The translations under genes were made by a program, and so were the position numbers. Below are positions 1 to 8,082 of a DNA stretch of 8,181 bases, in pieces. The first letter of the stretch is position 1, and each line of letters starts with the position of its first letter. The DNA lies in contig JAEWUR010000436.1 in assembly GCA_023397045.1 (NCBI GenBank), positions 1 through 8,181 on the forward strand, given 5' to 3'. The notes below the pieces were generated by a model. The model did no database searches. It was not told the origin of the DNA and saw only the letters and a list, made by a program, of their open reading frames with translations. Origin of the DNA: Planctomycetota bacterium. Lineage in GTDB: Bacteria > Planctomycetota > Planctomycetia > Pirellulales > Thermoguttaceae.

Positions 1-614
1 AAACTGAGCCCGACGAAATCGACGCCACTCTTGGCGGCCCAGATCGCGTTCTCGCGGTCCACCGCGTTCATCGCCTCGACGCTCAACCGCACGCCCGGCA
101 GATTGACGCCCTGCCGACTCCGCACCGTGCCCGGCTGCACCACCCGGCACGTCGCGCGATCCCGGTCGACCGCCTCGACGACCAGCCCAACCGTGCCGTC
201 GGCCAGCATCACCCGATCGCCCACGGCCAGTTCGTCCAGCAGCGGCTCGTAAGTCACAGTCAGGGTCGAGGGACGAGGGGTGGAAGGCAAGGAACGGACA
301 AATTCAATTTGGTCGCCCACGTTGCACGTTAGACTTCCGTCAACGATCTCGCCCAAGCGAATCTTCGGACCCGCCAGGTCGGCCAGCACGGCCACGGACC
401 GACCGACTTTCTCCGAGGCGGCTCGAATCGCCGCCAGTCGCACATCTTGCTCTTTCGGCGCGGCATGGGCCATGTTCAGCCGAAACACATCGACGCCTGC
501 CTCGATCAGTTTGACCAGCATCTCTTCCGACGACGACGCCGGCCCTAACGTCGCCACGATCTTCGTCTGCGAAGGACGCGATTCCATACGTACATGCGTC
601 GATGTATTGGGCAT
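1..614 (-). CDS. pyk: Pyruvate kinase, N-terminal part (runs off the left edge)
   Basis: Pyruvate kinase transfers phosphate from phosphoenolpyruvate to ADP, the last step of glycolysis, in the cytoplasm. The reverse strand encodes 204 residues before the edge. Visible family motifs are TKIVATLGPAS (17-27), the first strand and turn of the barrel; GVDVFRLNMAHA (40-51), normally RLNFSHG; LADLAGPKIRLG (77-88); a B domain from about residue 90; and RQGVNLPGVRLS (167-178), the return to the barrel. Start at 614 is chosen because AGGAGGT (627-621) lies 6 nt upstream; the next ATG is at 587. Ser of the NFSHG motif is Ala49, and the loop reads D-L-A-G-P-K (79-84), as in K+-independent enzymes. Residues 109-117 form a Pro/Ser/Thr-rich stretch encoded by a heptamer repeat. 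The active-site Lys and the C-terminal domain lie outside the window. It is transcribed divergently from the gene at 826. The family call is secure. Confidence 0.95.
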   Translation of the reverse strand, partial: MPNTSTHVRMESRPSQTKIVATLGPASSSEEMLVKLIEAGVDVFRLNMAHAAPKEQDVRLAAIRAASEKVGRSVAVLADLAGPKIRLGEIVDGSLTCNVGDQIEFVRSLPSTPRPSTLTVTYEPLLDELAVGDRVMLADGTVGLVVEAVDRDRATCRVVQPGTVRSRQGVNLPGVRLSVEAMNAVDRENAIWAAKSGVDFVGLS

Positions 615-620
615 CTTACC

Positions 621-627
621 ACCTCCT
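621..627 (-). promoter_or_regulatory. Ribosome binding site of pyruvate kinase
   Basis: AGGAGGT on the reverse strand, 6 nt before the ATG at 614. It is a near-perfect match to the anti-Shine-Dalgarno sequence and decides the start codon over the in-frame ATG nine codons later. Confidence 0.8.
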
Positions 628-745
628 CTTCCAACACCTCTCGGAATTGCTCACAGCACCAGTGTACCGGCCACCGCCGATCCCGACCAGCCAACCCAAG
701 CCCCGGCTTTTTGGGGGTACATCTCGATCCGATCGGCATCGAACA

Positions 746-774
746 TTGCGTTATTGTCCCGTTTCTCATACAAT
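746..774 (+). promoter_or_regulatory. Candidate promoter for the 826-2220 operon
   Basis: TTGCGT (746-751) and TACAAT (769-774) are 17 nt apart, a sigma70-like arrangement with a 5/6 match at -10 but only TTG conserved at -35. Transcription would start near 781 and leave a leader of about 45 nt before the ATG at 826. Assigned by eye only. Confidence 0.35.
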
Positions 775-781
775 TGGACAA
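753..781 (-). promoter_or_regulatory. Candidate promoter for pyruvate kinase
   Basis: On the reverse strand TTGTCC (781-776) and GACAAT (758-753) are 17 nt apart, each matching the sigma70 consensus at 4 of 6 positions. It would overlap the rightward candidate promoter, so the two directions could compete for polymerase. The leader to the ATG at 614 would be roughly 130 nt. Weak by itself. Confidence 0.25.
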
Positions 782-805
782 GTCGCGCGACATAGGATCG
801 GACTA

Positions 806-817
806 TTGTCCTGACAA
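806..817. repeat. Short palindrome TTGTC-CT-GACAA before the first operon gene
   Basis: A perfect 5-2-5 inverted repeat in the leader, overlapping the AAGG ribosome binding site (816-819). TTGTCC also occurs at 754-759 and in reverse orientation at 776-781. It could be an operator half-site array or a chance result of promoter-like sequence. Confidence 0.3.
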
Positions 818-825
818 GGCGAGTT

Positions 826-1041
826 ATGGCGATAAGAACTTTTGAAGCCGTTGTCGAGAACGGAACGATTCGCTTACTCGGAAACGTACATTTGCCGGAG
901 AAGGCGATCGTCTATGTGATTGCGCCGGACGTTGAATCGAATCCGTCGGCATCGATCGCCAGCCCGCATTTGGTTCATCCCGAAGATATCCAAAATTTCC
1001 AAATGGAAGTGGTCGAGGAGACTCGGGATGACGCAGTATGA
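826..1041 (+). CDS. AF2212-like (DUF104) small protein, possible antitoxin
   Basis: A 71-residue protein. Residues 5-34 fit the AF2212/DUF104 pattern as I recall it: an aromatic/hydrophobic start, EAVVENGTIRLL (7-18), then LPEKAIVYVIAPD (23-35), suggesting a small beta-rich fold. Some members of that family are annotated as antitoxins, but the function is not settled. The C-terminal part contains SPHLVHPEDIQNFQMEVVEE (46-65), a likely amphipathic helix rich in acidic residues. The start ATG has AAGG 6 nt upstream. The last 14 nt overlap the retropepsin-like gene in another frame, so the two are probably translationally coupled. A third gene follows with an ATGA overlap. The family match is moderate and rests on the N-terminal half. 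A direct role in regulating or being cut by the neighbouring protease is inference from gene order only. Confidence 0.72.
   Translation: MAIRTFEAVVENGTIRLLGNVHLPEKAIVYVIAPDVESNPSASIASPHLVHPEDIQNFQMEVVEETRDDAV
1015..1020 (+). promoter_or_regulatory. Ribosome binding site of the retropepsin-like gene
   Basis: GAGGAG lies 7 nt before the ATG at 1028, inside the end of the preceding gene. It supports 1028 as start rather than the longer in-frame reading beginning at 920, which would run almost entirely inside the upstream gene. Confidence 0.65.
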
Positions 1042-1417
1042 AGGCTCACGGTTTTCGCCGCCCGCACCTCTTGCCCGTGTGGTTTTGCGAAATCCTTCAA
1101 GCGGCGCCGCACGAACCGATGTGCCAATGTTGCTGGACACCGGGGCCGATGTAACACTAATCCAAAGAGCATTTGTCGAACAACTCGGAGTGTCGCCGGA
1201 TCCCAACGAATCCTACGAATTGGTCGGATTCAACGGCACGGTCAGCAATGCCCACGTTGTTTTGCTGCATCTGAAATTTCTCGGGCGCACTTTTCGCGGG
1301 CGGTTTCCACTGACGGATGACTCTTTCGGTATCCTAGGACGGAATGTTCTCAACTGCTTGTCGCTCGTATTCGATGGTCCTCGATTGGAATGGCGAGAGG
1401 AATTGGAATCTAGATGA
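1028..1417 (+). CDS. Retropepsin-like (clan AA) aspartic protease
   Basis: A 129-residue single-domain protein. VPMLLDTGADVTLI (32-45) is the active-site loop, with catalytic Asp37 in D-T-G-A-D, followed by the helix FVEQLGV (49-55). A glycine-containing flap-like segment, YELVGFNGTV (63-72), comes next. FGILGRNVLN (100-109) matches the hydrophobic-hydrophobic-Gly-Arg motif near the end of retropepsins. Only one Asp motif is present, so, as in retroviral proteases, the active enzyme would be a homodimer. There is no signal peptide or membrane segment, so it is expected in the cytoplasm. Start 1028 is supported by GAGGAG 7 nt upstream. It overlaps the DUF104-like gene by 14 nt, and its TGA shares ATGA with the next gene. 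Retroelement origin is unlikely: no reverse transcriptase or integrase is near. Substrate is unknown; the partner encoded upstream is an obvious candidate. Confidence 0.85.
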   Translation: MTQYEGSRFSPPAPLARVVLRNPSSGAARTDVPMLLDTGADVTLIQRAFVEQLGVSPDPNESYELVGFNGTVSNAHVVLLHLKFLGRTFRGRFPLTDDSFGILGRNVLNCLSLVFDGPRLEWREELESR

Positions 1418-2220
1418 GTGACTGGACAAACAAAGTCGTTCTTGTCACCGGCGGTTCCAGCGGGCTGGGCCGCGTCATCGCCGACGCATTTTCGCAGGCG
1501 GGGGCCAAGGTCGCAATCGTTGGCCTCGAACAGCCCCAGGTCGAACAAGCCGCCGTGGAAATGCAATCCGGCGGCCGCGAGGTCCTCGGCGTTCATGCCG
1601 ACATCACTCGCCAGGAAGACGTCGACCGGCTCTTCGCCCAAGTGATCGATCGCTTCGGGCGGCTCGACGTTCTGGTGAATAACGCCGGCCGGTCGATGCG
1701 GGGCAAAGTGCTCGACACCACGCCCGACCAGTTCCGCGACCTGATGGAACTGAACTTCATCGCCCTGGTCCGTTGCACCCGCGCGGCCGTGCCCGAGTTG
1801 CTGAAACACCAAGGCCACGTCGTCAACATCGGTTCGCTGGCCGCGAAATCCGCCGCCCGTTGGGTCGGCGCGTATCCCGCCACGAAGTTCGCCGTGGCAG
1901 CCTACTCACAACAACTCCGCCTGGAACTTGGTCCGCAAGGGCTGCACGTTCTGCTGGTATGCCCCGGTCCGATCCAACGTAAGGACGCGCGTCTCTATCC
2001 GCTCAATGGTATGGAGGACGTGCCCGAAAGCGCGCGTCGACCCGGTGCCGGGGTGCAAGTCAACGCCATCCCACCCCAAAAACTCGCTCAGTCCATTCTC
2101 CGCGCCTGCGAGCGCCGCCGGCCCGAACTGGTCATTCCCGCCAAAGCTCGCCTGCTCTTCGCCATCTCGCAACTTCTCCCCGGCCTCGGCGATTGGATTG
2201 TGCGGCGGAAAAGTGGGTAG
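1414..2220 (+). CDS. Short-chain dehydrogenase/reductase (SDR family)
   Basis: A 268-residue classical SDR, an NAD(P)-dependent oxidoreductase with a Rossmann fold. Present are TGGSSGLG (12-19), the dinucleotide-binding turn; HADIT (61-65); NNAG (89-92); and the tetrad Asn114, Ser141 (in NIGSLAAK), Tyr154 and Lys158 (YPATK). VCPGPI follows about 30 residues later. The length is normal. After residue 240 there is a hydrophobic/amphipathic segment, LLFAISQLLPGLGDWIV, followed by RRKSG. This resembles DHRS7/DltE-type SDRs that sit at a membrane, so peripheral membrane association is possible. The start overlaps the upstream stop as ATGA; the nearest purine stretch, AGAGGA, is about 12 nt away, so coupling to upstream translation is likely. 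Substrate cannot be read from the sequence. Co-expression with the DUF104/protease pair may be functional or simply a shared promoter. Confidence 0.93.
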   Translation: MSDWTNKVVLVTGGSSGLGRVIADAFSQAGAKVAIVGLEQPQVEQAAVEMQSGGREVLGVHADITRQEDVDRLFAQVIDRFGRLDVLVNNAGRSMRGKVLDTTPDQFRDLMELNFIALVRCTRAAVPELLKHQGHVVNIGSLAAKSAARWVGAYPATKFAVAAYSQQLRLELGPQGLHVLLVCPGPIQRKDARLYPLNGMEDVPESARRPGAGVQVNAIPPQKLAQSILRACERRRPELVIPAKARLLFAISQLLPGLGDWIVRRKSG

Positions 2221-2253
2221 TGAACCGTGGATCGTGCTCCACACAGCCCCCCT

Positions 2254-2277
2254 TGCCAGCCATAAGCCCGTCTGGCA
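2254..2277. repeat. Inverted repeat TGCCAG/CTGGCA upstream of xylA
   Basis: TGCCAG (2254-2259) and CTGGCA (2272-2277) form a perfect 6-bp inverted repeat with a 12-nt spacer. It lies just before a TATAGG sequence (2281-2286) that could serve as a -10 for xylA; the best upstream -35-like hexamer, TTGCCA (2253-2258), is 22 nt away, too far for a standard promoter. It could be an operator or a small hairpin after the dehydrogenase gene. No T-tract follows, so it is not a classical terminator. Confidence 0.3.
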
Positions 2278-2302
2278 CGATATAGGGTCCGTTATCAATC
2301 AG

Positions 2303-2330
2303 CTAGTCTCTAGCCCCGAATCCCTAGCCC
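2303..2330 (+). repeat. Degenerate heptamer tandem repeat in the xylA leader
   Basis: Four consecutive 7-mers: CTAGTCT, CTAGCCC, CGAATCC, CTAGCCC. Two are identical and one differs at two positions. The tract ends 5 nt before the AGGAG ribosome binding site of xylA. Confidence 0.6.
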
Positions 2331-2335
2331 CTTTC

Positions 2336-2340
2336 AGGAG
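2336..2340 (+). promoter_or_regulatory. Ribosome binding site of xylA
   Basis: AGGAG, 6 nt before the ATG at 2347, fixes the start of the xylose isomerase. Confidence 0.75.
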
Positions 2341-2346
2341 TCTGCT

Positions 2347-3660
2347 ATGGCCGCCTTTGCCGACATCGCCAAGATCAAATATGAAGGCCCCGACTCACGC
2401 AACCCGTTGGCCTTCCGCCATTACAACGAGAGCGAATTGATCGAAGGCAAGTCGATGCGCGACCACCTGCGGTTCAGCGTCGCCTACTGGCACACGATGC
2501 GCGGCACCGGCCTCGATCCCTTCGGTCCCGGCACCATGATCCGTCCTTGGGAAGCCAAAAGCGACTCGGTCGAGAACGCCCAGAACCGTGCCCGGGTGGC
2601 CTTCGAGTTCATTGAGAAGCTCGGCGCTCCGTTCTACTGCTTCCACGATCGCGACGTCGCTCCCGAGGGCGCTACGCTGGCCGAGTCGAACAAAAACCTC
2701 GACGCGGTCGCCAAGGTGTTGAAGGAAGAGCAAGCGCGGACCGGCATCAAGTTGCTCTGGGGTACGGCCAACCTGTTCAGCAACCCTCGCTACATGCACG
2801 GCGCGGCCACAAGCTGCAATGCCGACGCCTTCGCTTACGCCGCCGCGCAAGTGAAGAAGGCCCTGGAAGTCACCAAGGAACTTGGCGGCGAGGGCTATGT
2901 GTTCTGGGGTGGCCGCGAAGGCTATCAATGCCTCTGGAACACCGACATGAAACGCGAGATCGAGCATCTGGCCGCCTTCATGCACATGGCCGTCGACTAC
3001 GCCAAGCAAATCGGGTTCAAAGGCCAGTTCTATTTCGAGCCGAAGCCCAAGGAACCGACCAAACACCAGTACGACTTCGACAGCGCCGCGTGCATCAACT
3101 TCCTCCGCGCCTATGGGCTGGCCGACTACGTGAAGATGAACATCGAGACCAACCACGCCACGTTGGCCGGCCATAGCGTCGAGCACGAACTCGACTACGC
3201 CGGCTCGCAAGGCTTCTTGGGCTCGATCGACGCCAACACCGGCGACCTCCTGCTCGGATGGGACACGGATCAATTCCCGACCGACGTCTACATGACCGCC
3301 AAGATCATGTTGATCCTGATGAAGTACGGCGGATTCACTACCGGCGGACTGAACTTCGACGCCAAGGTGCGCCGCGAGAGTTTTGAACCGGTCGACCTGT
3401 TCCACGCCCACATCGGCGGCATGGACGCCTTCGCCAAGGGCCTGAAAATCGCCGCGGCCATCCGCGCCGACGGCGTGCTCAGCGGCATGGTGGCCGATCG
3501 CTACCGGTCCTGGGACAACGGCCTTGGCGCCGAGATCGAAAAGGGCCAACACAGCTTCGCCACCCTCGAAAAGTACATGCTCGCGAAGGGCGAAATCACG
3601 CAGAATCAAAGCGGCCGCCAAGAACTGTTCGAAAACGTATTAAACCGATACTTTTTCTAG
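2347..3660 (+). CDS. xylA: Xylose isomerase, class II
   Basis: Converts D-xylose to D-xylulose (and glucose to fructose), a cytoplasmic TIM-barrel enzyme using two divalent metal ions, usually a tetramer. The 437-residue length and an N-terminal extension before the barrel mark class II, as in Thermotoga. Catalytic His100 and Asp103 lie in CFHDRD; the substrate loop is WGGREGY (187-193). Metal and substrate ligands are Glu231 and Lys233 ([14 protein letters not shown]), Glu267 and His270 ([10 protein letters not shown]), Asp295 (GSIDANTGD), Asp306 and Asp308 (GWDTDQFP) and Asp338 (LNFDAK). All appear one residue before the Thermotoga numbering I remember, so the enzyme looks intact. The start has AGGAG at 6 nt. 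It stands 126 nt after the dehydrogenase, with its own leader, and a terminator follows, so it is probably monocistronic. No xylulokinase, transporter or XylR is in the window. Confidence 0.98.
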   Translation: MAAFADIAKIKYEGPDSRNPLAFRHYNESELIEGKSMRDHLRFSVAYWHTMRGTGLDPFGPGTMIRPWEAKSDSVENAQNRARVAFEFIEKLGAPFYCFHDRDVAPEGATLAESNKNLDAVAKVLKEEQARTGIKLLWGTANLFSNPRYMHGAATSCNADAFAYAAAQVKKALEVTKELGGEGYVFWGGREGYQCLWNTDMKREIEHLAAFMHMAVDYAKQIGFKGQFYFEPKPKEPTKHQYDFDSAACINFLRAYGLADYVKMNIETNHATLAGHSVEHELDYAGSQGFLGSIDANTGDLLLGWDTDQFPTDVYMTAKIMLILMKYGGFTTGGLNFDAKVRRESFEPVDLFHAHIGGMDAFAKGLKIAAAIRADGVLSGMVADRYRSWDNGLGAEIEKGQHSFATLEKYMLAKGEITQNQSGRQELFENVLNRYFF

Positions 3661-3668
3661 CCGTTTCG

Positions 3669-3746
3669 GTGCCACTGGCTCTGCCGGTGCCGCCGCGTGC
3701 CACTGGCTGCCCCGCCGCGTGCCACTGGCTCTGCCAGTGCCGCCGC
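3669..3746. repeat. Three tandem copies of a GTGCCACTGGC palindromic repeat
   Basis: Copies lie at 3669-3696, 3697-3718 and 3719-3746. Each begins GTGCCACTGGCT and ends CCGCCGC. Copies 1 and 3 are 28 nt long and differ at one base; copy 2 lacks 6 nt of the centre. Copy 3 holds a perfect hairpin, CACTGGC-TCT-GCCAGTG; copy 1 has G for A in the right arm. I recall dispersed elements of this type in Pirellula-like genomes, typically between genes. Lack of unique spacers rules out CRISPR. Confidence 0.85.
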
Positions 3747-3775
3747 CTTCGAAATCGCGATTTCCCGAACGCACG

Positions 3776-3809
3776 ACACCCCCGGGCCACTACTTGGGGG
3801 TGTTTTTTT
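3776..3809 (+). terminator. Intrinsic terminator after xylA
   Basis: ACACCCCC (3776-3783) pairs perfectly with GGGGGTGT (3796-3803) across a 12-nt loop and is followed directly by a T run (3803-3809). It is about 115 nt past the xylA stop, with the palindromic repeats in between, and separates xylA from the histidine kinase gene. Confidence 0.85.
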
Positions 3810-3848
3810 ATTGCGCCCGTGTTAATTCCTGGTTAAAAACGCGCGATT

Positions 3849-3880
3849 AGGCGATTTTTTCGCCTCCTTTGTTCTATAGT
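3849..3880 (+). promoter_or_regulatory. Possible promoter/operator of the hybrid histidine kinase
   Basis: A perfect inverted repeat AGGCGA-TTTTT-TCGCCT (3849-3865) is followed by TATAGT (3875-3880), a good -10 match. The -35 position, 17 nt upstream, falls inside the inverted repeat but does not match the consensus. If real, a protein bound at the repeat would block or replace -35 contacts. The rest of 3811-3961 is AT-richer leader with no gene seen. Confidence 0.3.
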
Positions 3881-3961
3881 TCTCCAGGGTTTTGACGACC
3901 GGCGTTCGGTCACCAAGCCCTCTTCTTGTTCGTGCGTTGGAGTTGGCTCGGAGATTGTGGG

Positions 3962-6589
<2,628 letters not shown>

Positions 6590-6606
6590 TCGAGAAAAAA
6601 CGCAAC

Positions 6607-6673
6607 TAGTCTCTCATGGTGTGACAACTTCCTGTCACCCGCTTCCGCTATGGTTGCCATGACCATGAGACTA
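6607..6673 (+). promoter_or_regulatory. Two-part hairpin around the start of the 6650 gene
   Basis: An outer stem pairs TAGTCT-CT-CATGGT (6607-6620, CT bulged) with ACCATGAGACTA (6662-6673), 12 base pairs. Directly inside its left arm is GTGACA-ACTTCC-TGTCAC (6621-6638), 6 perfect base pairs. The three in-frame ATGs at 6650, 6659 and 6665 lie in or beside this structure, and no clear Shine-Dalgarno sequence is present. It could control translation; no effector is evident. Confidence 0.4.
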
Positions 6674-7015
6674 TTTGACGAACGTACACGCGACGGATCC
6701 AGGCACTTCGCATCCCTTCCGCAAGGGGCGTCGTGGGGGTCCCTTTGCGACTGGATCTTGTTGCTCCCGAATGCCGAGATCGTCAATTTCACGACGGGCG
6801 CCCAGGCCCAGGCTTGGCTCGATTTCCATTTTCGCGGACACCGTTTTTCGATCGTCGCCCGCGATGGGCAGCTCCACTTCTATGTCCGCGACCCGCAGTG
6901 CCCCGACCTGATCCTCTATCAGATCGGCTGCCATTTCGAGAAACAGCACGAGGCGTCCGAGAAGGGCGAAGCTCCGCCCTTTCGATGCATCGGCGGCGAC
7001 GGCGGCGCGGCCTAG
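6650..7015 (+). CDS. Uncharacterised small protein
   Basis: A 121-residue soluble protein of a family I cannot name. The region from about 43 to 97 looks like an alternating beta-strand domain: IVNFTTGAQAQAWLDFHFRG (44-63), HRFSIVARDGQLHFYVRD (64-81), then CPDLILYQIGCHF (84-96). The C-terminus (98-121) is polar and glycine-rich, probably disordered. There is no signal peptide or membrane segment. Three in-frame ATGs (codons 1, 4 and 6) compete as starts; 6650 is the longest choice and none has a clear ribosome binding site. It starts 60 nt after the histidine kinase with no terminator between, so read-through from the kinase is possible, and it converges with the NRDE gene. An opposite-strand frame (6671-7033) is less protein-like. 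That the gene is real rests on codon bias and on the regular pattern of aromatic and charged residues. Confidence 0.7.
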   Translation: MVAMTMRLFDERTRDGSRHFASLPQGASWGSLCDWILLLPNAEIVNFTTGAQAQAWLDFHFRGHRFSIVARDGQLHFYVRDPQCPDLILYQIGCHFEKQHEASEKGEAPPFRCIGGDGGAA

Positions 7016-7033
7016 CAAGTCGAGTCGAAACAA

Positions 7034-7048
7034 CCGGATGACATCCGG
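7034..7048. terminator. Possible bidirectional hairpin between convergent genes
   Basis: CCGGAT-GAC-ATCCGG is a perfect 6-bp hairpin in the 46-nt gap between the convergent genes. It has no T run on either side, so termination by the intrinsic route would be weak. The tight triloop suggests it may be only a processing or pausing signal. Confidence 0.35.
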
Positions 7049-7061
7049 CCGATCATCGTGC

Positions 7062-7913
7062 CTACTTGCTTTTCTTCACCGTCGGCTTCTTCTTCACCAC
7101 GGCGGCGGCGGCCTTGGCCTTTTCGACCGGCTTGGCCGACTCGCCGTTGCCCTCGCGATTCTTGCGGCTGCGCTCGGTCGACAGCACCTGACGCAACAGC
7201 GCCGACAGATCGTCGTAGGCCGTTTCGCTCGGCGGACCCGCCGAATATTGATAAACCGCGTGCTGAATCTTCCGCGGCAACGACAACAACGTCGAAGAAA
7301 CGGTGCCGAACTCACCGCCGGTCATCACGATGCCCCGGCGTCCGTCGTCGTCCGGCTTGCGCGAAAACACCCGGCTTGCAACCGCCAGGAACGTTACGGC
7401 CGAATCCAACGTGTGCAACGTCAGCATCCGGCGAACGAATTCGTGCCGCTCGTCGCGAGGATCGTCGACATTGCCCGAGGTGAGCACATGCAGGCCGGGC
7501 TCGAGCTCGACGATCTCGACCTTATTCCCGCCGTGAACGACCGCCGCATAGCGACCGTCGGCGCACAGATAGTTGGCCCCGGCATAGATTCCGGTCGCCA
7601 ACTCCTTGGCCGCCAACGCCGCCGCGTCCTTCGCCGTCCGCATCTCGAGGAGATCGCGGCAAAGCAATCCGCGAGAACGCGGCTCCGCCGGCACGCCCTG
7701 TTTCTGGCGGTTCGTCACCGCACAGAGCAAACCATGCTGATTCACGCCAAGCCACGTCCCGCCTGCCTGCCGGTCGATGCCGCAGACGACCCGCGGCGTA
7801 CCCGACTGGATCTTGGGATACTGCGTTGGCCGATCAAAACGCTCTTCCCGATTTGCGGCCAGAAGGATCGGGGTGCCCCGCGCTACGCGGAATAGGATCG
7901 CCAACGTACACAT
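7062..7913 (-). CDS. NRDE/TANGO2-family protein with Lys/Ala-rich tail
   Basis: A 283-residue member of the NRDE (TANGO2, formerly DUF833) family, related to N-terminal-nucleophile hydrolases. MCTLAILFR (1-9) places Cys2 where the nucleophile is exposed once Met is removed. LLAANREERFDRP (17-29) is the signature, with NREE in place of NRDE. GGTWLGVN (51-58), a TSGN segment and GTVSSTLLSLP follow, as in the family. Eukaryotic TANGO2 has been linked to heme handling; the bacterial reaction is unknown. The last 36 residues are low complexity and basic (Ala/Lys, ending KKKPTVKKSK), outside the usual fold. Start 7913 is chosen because the Cys must be residue 2; an in-frame reading from 8093 adds 60 residues of unrelated character. 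The nearest AGGAG (7933-7929) is 15 nt away, longer than usual. Cytoplasmic, no signal peptide. Confidence 0.9.
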   Translation of the reverse strand: MCTLAILFRVARGTPILLAANREERFDRPTQYPKIQSGTPRVVCGIDRQAGGTWLGVNQHGLLCAVTNRQKQGVPAEPRSRGLLCRDLLEMRTAKDAAALAAKELATGIYAGANYLCADGRYAAVVHGGNKVEIVELEPGLHVLTSGNVDDPRDERHEFVRRMLTLHTLDSAVTFLAVASRVFSRKPDDDGRRGIVMTGGEFGTVSSTLLSLPRKIQHAVYQYSAGPPSETAYDDLSALLRQVLSTERSRKNREGNGESAKPVEKAKAAAAVVKKKPTVKKSK

Positions 7914-8012
7914 AATGACTCGATTTCTCTCCTCGCTCAATGAACAAACATCCCTGTAAGATACCGGATTCAAACGCCCTATTGCACCCCCTGGATTCGG
8001 TAAGCTAACCAG

Positions 8013-8044
8013 AAAAAAGAGGGGGCTTTGTCGAAAATCAGCCC
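8013..8044 (-). terminator. Possible intrinsic terminator of the leftward gene at the right edge
   Basis: On the reverse strand GGGCT (8044-8040) pairs with AGCCC (8027-8023) over a 12-nt loop, followed after 4 nt by six T residues (8018-8013). It sits about 40 nt beyond the stop of the partial gene at 8083. The stem is short, so confidence is limited. The rest of 7914-8082 shows no gene. Confidence 0.45.
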
Positions 8045-8082
8045 TGCCGACATCCGGGTGCATTCCGCACTTTGTAACCTCA

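Noticed and set aside
920..1027. Longer start for the retropepsin-like protein
   Set aside because: It would overlap most of the DUF104-like gene and is Arg/Ile/Lys-rich, unlike the family; ATG 1028 has a good ribosome binding site.
1028..1417. Retroelement protease (remnant of a retrovirus-like element)
   Set aside because: No reverse transcriptase, RNase H or integrase, no long terminal repeats, and codon use like the neighbours; cellular retropepsin-like proteins are known in bacteria.
2395..3621. Open frame of 408 codons antisense to xylA
   Set aside because: It mirrors xylA completely, has no family motif and low-complexity Val/Gly/Asp-rich composition. Long antisense frames are expected in GC-rich genes.
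3669..3746. CRISPR-like repeats
   Set aside because: Three adjoining copies with no unique spacers, variable length and a palindromic core; a dispersed intergenic repeat fits better.
3926..3961. TTG start adding 12 residues to the histidine kinase
   Set aside because: ATG 3962 has GGAG at 8 nt and gives a normal N-terminus before the first helix; TTG has no clear binding site.
6671..7033. Minus-strand 120-codon frame opposite the small protein
   Set aside because: The plus-strand reading has a regular beta-strand pattern and better codon bias; the minus frame shows only scattered hydrophobics.
7038..7895. Plus-strand 285-codon frame opposite the NRDE gene
   Set aside because: Arg-rich shadow; the minus strand carries the NRDE signature and family motifs.
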